From Blastocatellia bacterium UBA7656 (GTDB taxonomy: Bacteria; Acidobacteriota; Blastocatellia; UBA7656), in contig DLHY01000153.1 in NCBI GenBank assembly GCA_002483445.1, forward strand, positions 62,001-126,000: DNA of 64,000 nt. The letters are read 5' to 3'. Positions 61,631 to 64,000 of the stretch are shown piece by piece. Below the pieces are notes generated by a model. The model was not told where the DNA came from, made no database searches, and worked only from the letters and a program-made list of their open reading frames with translations. Every line of letters starts with the position of its first letter. Position 1 is the stretch's first letter. The position numbers were made by a program, and so were the translations under genes.

Positions 61631-61663
61631 GCGCAGCCTCGCATCCGAGGCGCTTTCTTTTAT
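61631..61663 (+). terminator. Rho-independent terminator after the sigma factor gene
   Basis: GCCTCG (61636-61641), loop CATC, CGAGGC (61646-61651), then GCTTTCTTTTAT. The stem can be lengthened with a bulge by GCGC upstream. It starts 14 bases after the stop codon and separates the sigma gene from the free zinc-domain gene. Confidence 0.7.
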
Positions 61664-61822
61664 AATTCGCCTGAGCCGCAGGATACTTATCGAAGATCGG
61701 AATAAATGACTCGATGCCGGGGTTGATTCAATAAGTACGGTCGCTCCTGCTTCAGTCCCGATGTATGAGTGAGCGATTCGACTCCTGGCTCCCCAGGTAA
61801 ATTCGCGCTGGTCATCAGGAAA

Positions 61823-62098
61823 ATGGGCCGAGACATCAGCCGATCCGGCAAGGTGAAATGCAAAACTGTGATCAGGGAGTTGACCAACTACATGGAAGGG
61901 CGACTCTCTGAGCCTTTGCAATCAGCCATCGAAGATCATATAAAGAGTTGTCGAGATTGCAGCGCGCAGATGGAAACAACGCGCAAGATGCTCCATCTGG
62001 TGGGCGACGAGCAGGCATGGTTGAACGCTCTTGAGCGACACGTCCTGAAGAAACCCGCCGCGACCTCGGAAGACGCTGCTCATAAAAAAGAACTGTGA
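61823..62098 (+). CDS. Stand-alone anti-sigma zinc-finger (ZAS-type) protein
   Basis: A 91-residue protein from ATG 61823 (an upstream GTG at 61769 is possible). It is a paralogue of the C-terminal domain of the neighbouring sigma factor: KCKTVIRELTNYMEGRL matches SCKKVLREISSYIDGEV, HIKSCRDC matches HLKYCRRC, and TTRKMLHLVGDE matches TTRKILYLVADD. It has C...HxxxCxxC zinc ligands but no membrane helix, so if it is an anti-sigma factor it is soluble. A role in binding the sigma factor or competing with its own C-terminal domain is inference. Confidence 0.72.
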   Translation: MGRDISRSGKVKCKTVIRELTNYMEGRLSEPLQSAIEDHIKSCRDCSAQMETTRKMLHLVGDEQAWLNALERHVLKKPAATSEDAAHKKEL

Positions 62099-62129
62099 AT
62101 GATCCTCCGTTATGCGAACGGGTCGCGCC

Positions 62130-62702
62130 TCATCTGTCGTTATCCTGTCTTTGAAGCCGGAATGTGAAGCGGAAGTTGAACAGCCCGGTAACATTCGTAC
62201 CCAGTAACTCCTGTCGCACCTCGCCGACAACTCCCTTCATCGAGCCGGTTCCTCCGGTGACGGCGCGAAGGGTCGGTCGCGGTCCTTCGAGTCCTTCGCT
62301 GAAAAGTTGCCTGGACTCATCAGGCAGCAGGTACGTTTGCGCAGTGTCGAAAGCCGGAGAGTCGCCAGCGGCAAGCTGCTCAGAGTCTACCATCCACACG
62401 CCGCGGCAAATCCACGCGCCGGTGCTGCCGGGATTATCGGGGCTGAAGACTCCTTCTCCTGCGGGGATCGTGCCTCCGGGATAAATGCGGCCCTGTACGA
62501 TGAAGGTATCTCCGCGATGCGAGCCTGAAGCGGAAGGATCGACGTTGTTCTGAGTGAATGTGCGCGCATCACAGGCCACATCGATTACGAAAATCCTGTC
62601 GCCTTCGCTGTCTGCGCGCGCCAGTTCCGCAGGTGAGTAAAATACGGGCAAGGCAGCAATCAGGATCAGAAACAGGCCAGCCATAACGAGGTGCTTTTTC
62701 AT
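62130..62702 (-). CDS. Secreted protein, possible allene-oxide-cyclase/dirigent-like barrel
   Basis: A 190-residue protein with signal peptide (about 1-30, ending ARA). The mature sequence (GDTFIVQGRIYPGGTIPAGEG, GAWICRGVWMVD, AVTGGTGSMKGVVGEV, FNFRFTFRLQ) has the strand order of the allene-oxide-cyclase-like beta barrel, in which a final G-T-G-x-x-x-G-x-x-G strand is typical. Function in bacteria unknown. The two cysteines (about 44 and 99) could form a disulfide. It converges toward the zinc-domain gene, 31 bases away. Confidence in the gene is good, in the fold only moderate. Confidence 0.68.
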   Translation of the reverse strand: MKKHLVMAGLFLILIAALPVFYSPAELARADSEGDRIFVIDVACDARTFTQNNVDPSASGSHRGDTFIVQGRIYPGGTIPAGEGVFSPDNPGSTGAWICRGVWMVDSEQLAAGDSPAFDTAQTYLLPDESRQLFSEGLEGPRPTLRAVTGGTGSMKGVVGEVRQELLGTNVTGLFNFRFTFRLQRQDNDR

Positions 62703-62797
62703 GTCACTCTCCTCTCGAAGTAAAAATTCATGTCAAAGGGCGATCGTCGCCTGCGACCCCGCGCAGCTTTCGTTTGATTCGCGGGGGAGCCGCAGGC

Positions 62798-64000
62798 TCA
62801 GGGAAACTGCTTTTTCTTCGGAACGCCCTCCGAACTCCAATATATAGGATCGGCATTGGAAGCGGCAGCGATGTCCACATCCGAGTGAATATGCCAGGGC
62901 ACAGACTCGGCCCGCGCGACTTCATCTCTCTTGATGTACTCATTGGCGAGGTAGTGTATGCGCCAGTCCTCGAACTTATCCAGGTAAGTCAGGTTGGTCT
63001 CTTGCGCCAGATTCGGATTGCCCGTTTGCCTATAGCCCTCGATCACGAAATAGAGCGCCGTTATATCATCCGGGTCTATGGCAAGCACTCGTTCGAACAC
63101 TGCACATGCCTCGCTCTGCTTACCTAGAGCCTGATAGCATTTGCCCATCTGGTTCAGTATCATACGGTCACGCGGGTAACGCGGCTCTATCTGCTTGAAG
63201 CGTTCAAGCGCCTCTGCGGGCTTGTTCTCCATCCTCAGCAATGCGCCCTTGTAATAGACAGCCCGCGCGTTACCCGGATTGATCGTGATCGCTTTATCAA
63301 GCAGCTTGTGCATTCCCGGAAAGTTCTCGCGCCAGAAACTCGCCAGAGCCTGATTGACATATCCGTCGCCGTAGTTCGGATTGATCTCGGTCACCTTTTC
63401 GAAGGCCCGTTTTGCGTCCATATACATGAACTGGTCGAAAAGCGATATGCCCAGATTGTTGAAGCGAACAAGGTCTTTTTCGTCGAGCGCAGTGTTGGCA
63501 GGGCGGTTCTCGCCCAGATTGAGTATGATCGTCCGCGCGACCATCTCGACGATAGGCAAATCAACGCTTTTGCCGAGCGCATAATCGCTGAAAAAGCGAT
63601 TGAATTTGCGATAGAGGACGCGGGCGCTCACGCGCAACGATCCACTCGCCGCTTTCGGAATGGTGAACTGATAGCGGACAAGCTCGCTACGCCCAGCCGC
63701 AATAAAATTGTCATAAGCCTTGCCTCGCGTCTCCCATATATTGTGGTGACGCACCGCGTCACGTCGCTCTGTGACCTGGACAGATTGGAATTTATGCGCG
63801 CGCTCGTCGACCTCTCCATCGGGCTTGAGGAAACCACTGTGATAGATGATCTGGCCGCTCGCGTCCTGCACCTTGAACTCCACCCATGGCTCGAAGAAGT
63901 CCCGCAACTCGGTAGGGAAAAAATGGCCCACATTTTTATTCGATATGACCACGCCCAGGGTCACCGTTTCGCCGGGATCAAGTGAGAACTTGCTCTTATC
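62798..64000 (-). CDS. Tetratricopeptide-repeat protein (possibly cytochrome-associated), 5' end beyond window
   Basis: The frame is open from 62798 through 64000, so the gene begins outside the window; a GTG at 63964 is only an internal codon of the frame. At least 400 residues are visible. The N-terminal visible part is a beta-sandwich-like region (FPTELRDFFEPWVEFKV, GQIIYHSGFLKPDG), then a linker, and the C-terminal half (about residue 160 of the visible part onward) is a run of TPR units (YMDAKRAFEKVTEINPNYGD, FPGMHKLLDKAITINPGNAR, KPAEALERFKQIEPRYPRDR, SEACAVFERVLAIDPDD). Similar C-termini occur in multiheme cytochrome c proteins of acidobacteria; heme motifs, if any, would lie upstream. 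Confidence 0.75.
   Translation of the reverse strand, partial: DKSKFSLDPGETVTLGVVISNKNVGHFFPTELRDFFEPWVEFKVQDASGQIIYHSGFLKPDGEVDERAHKFQSVQVTERRDAVRHHNIWETRGKAYDNFIAAGRSELVRYQFTIPKAASGSLRVSARVLYRKFNRFFSDYALGKSVDLPIVEMVARTIILNLGENRPANTALDEKDLVRFNNLGISLFDQFMYMDAKRAFEKVTEINPNYGDGYVNQALASFWRENFPGMHKLLDKAITINPGNARAVYYKGALLRMENKPAEALERFKQIEPRYPRDRMILNQMGKCYQALGKQSEACAVFERVLAIDPDDITALYFVIEGYRQTGNPNLAQETNLTYLDKFEDWRIHYLANEYIKRDEVARAESVPWHIHSDVDIAAASNADPIYWSSEGVPKKKQFP

Overview
The window looks like chromosome from an acidobacterium, most likely of the Blastocatellia type. The markers are two ABC-less permeases of the acidobacterial duplicated orphan permease (ADOP) type, an Oar-like TonB-dependent receptor with an N-terminal carboxypeptidase-regulatory-like domain, a winged-helix/TPR transcription factor next to it, an M56/BlaI pair, and a WD40-amidohydrolase fusion. 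Phylum assignment is inference from gene content. No rRNA, tRNA, CRISPR array, transposase or phage gene was recognised.

Layout. 1-8.2 kb (minus strand): an unknown protein, a coxM-coxS-coxL operon for form I aerobic CO dehydrogenase (active-site AYRCSFR signature) and a second molybdenum hydroxylase (IorAB type). 8.2-17.2 kb: small metabolic and secreted genes, a GAF-GAF sigma54 activator, an AT-richer two-gene islet with an EEP nuclease, and a cytochrome c/copper-monooxygenase-like fusion. 17.6-20.7 kb: a phosphorelay hybrid kinase. 20.7-30.5 kb (minus strand): seven collinear genes, blaI, an M56 sensor protease, two secreted proteins and two ADOP permeases; the sensor ectodomain and both secreted proteins are built from the same 29-residue repeat (10, 8 and 7 copies). 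Strictly that is six CDS plus the operator-bearing promoter. 30.8-31.9 kb: a JAMM peptidase beside a MoaD-MoaE fusion. 32-38 kb: an orphan DNA methyltransferase, a TPR protein, gyrA with a mini-intein and an HD hydrolase. 38-49.7 kb: amidohydrolases, a serine hydrolase, an acyl-CoA synthetase, a CreD-like protein and queE, which is split by a LAGLIDADG intein exactly before the third iron-sulfur cysteine. 49.7-64 kb: regulator and TonB receptor, fabI, M28 peptidase, amino-acid permease, an ECF sigma factor fused to an anti-sigma-like zinc domain followed by a free copy of that domain, and a TPR protein cut by the window edge.

How it fits together. The two molybdenum hydroxylases need molybdopterin, and the MoaD-MoaE fusion with its JAMM neighbour provides a plausible self-processing molybdopterin synthase. 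The BlaI-M56-repeat-protein-ADOP cluster reads as an envelope-stress circuit: protease sensor, repressor, secreted partners sharing the sensor's ectodomain repeat, and export-type permeases. Two unrelated essential or near-essential enzymes carry inteins at functionally critical sites. Intergenic spaces are littered with degenerate short-repeat arrays (about 7 or 12 bases per unit), often with an inverted copy, and with a second palindromic repeat family.
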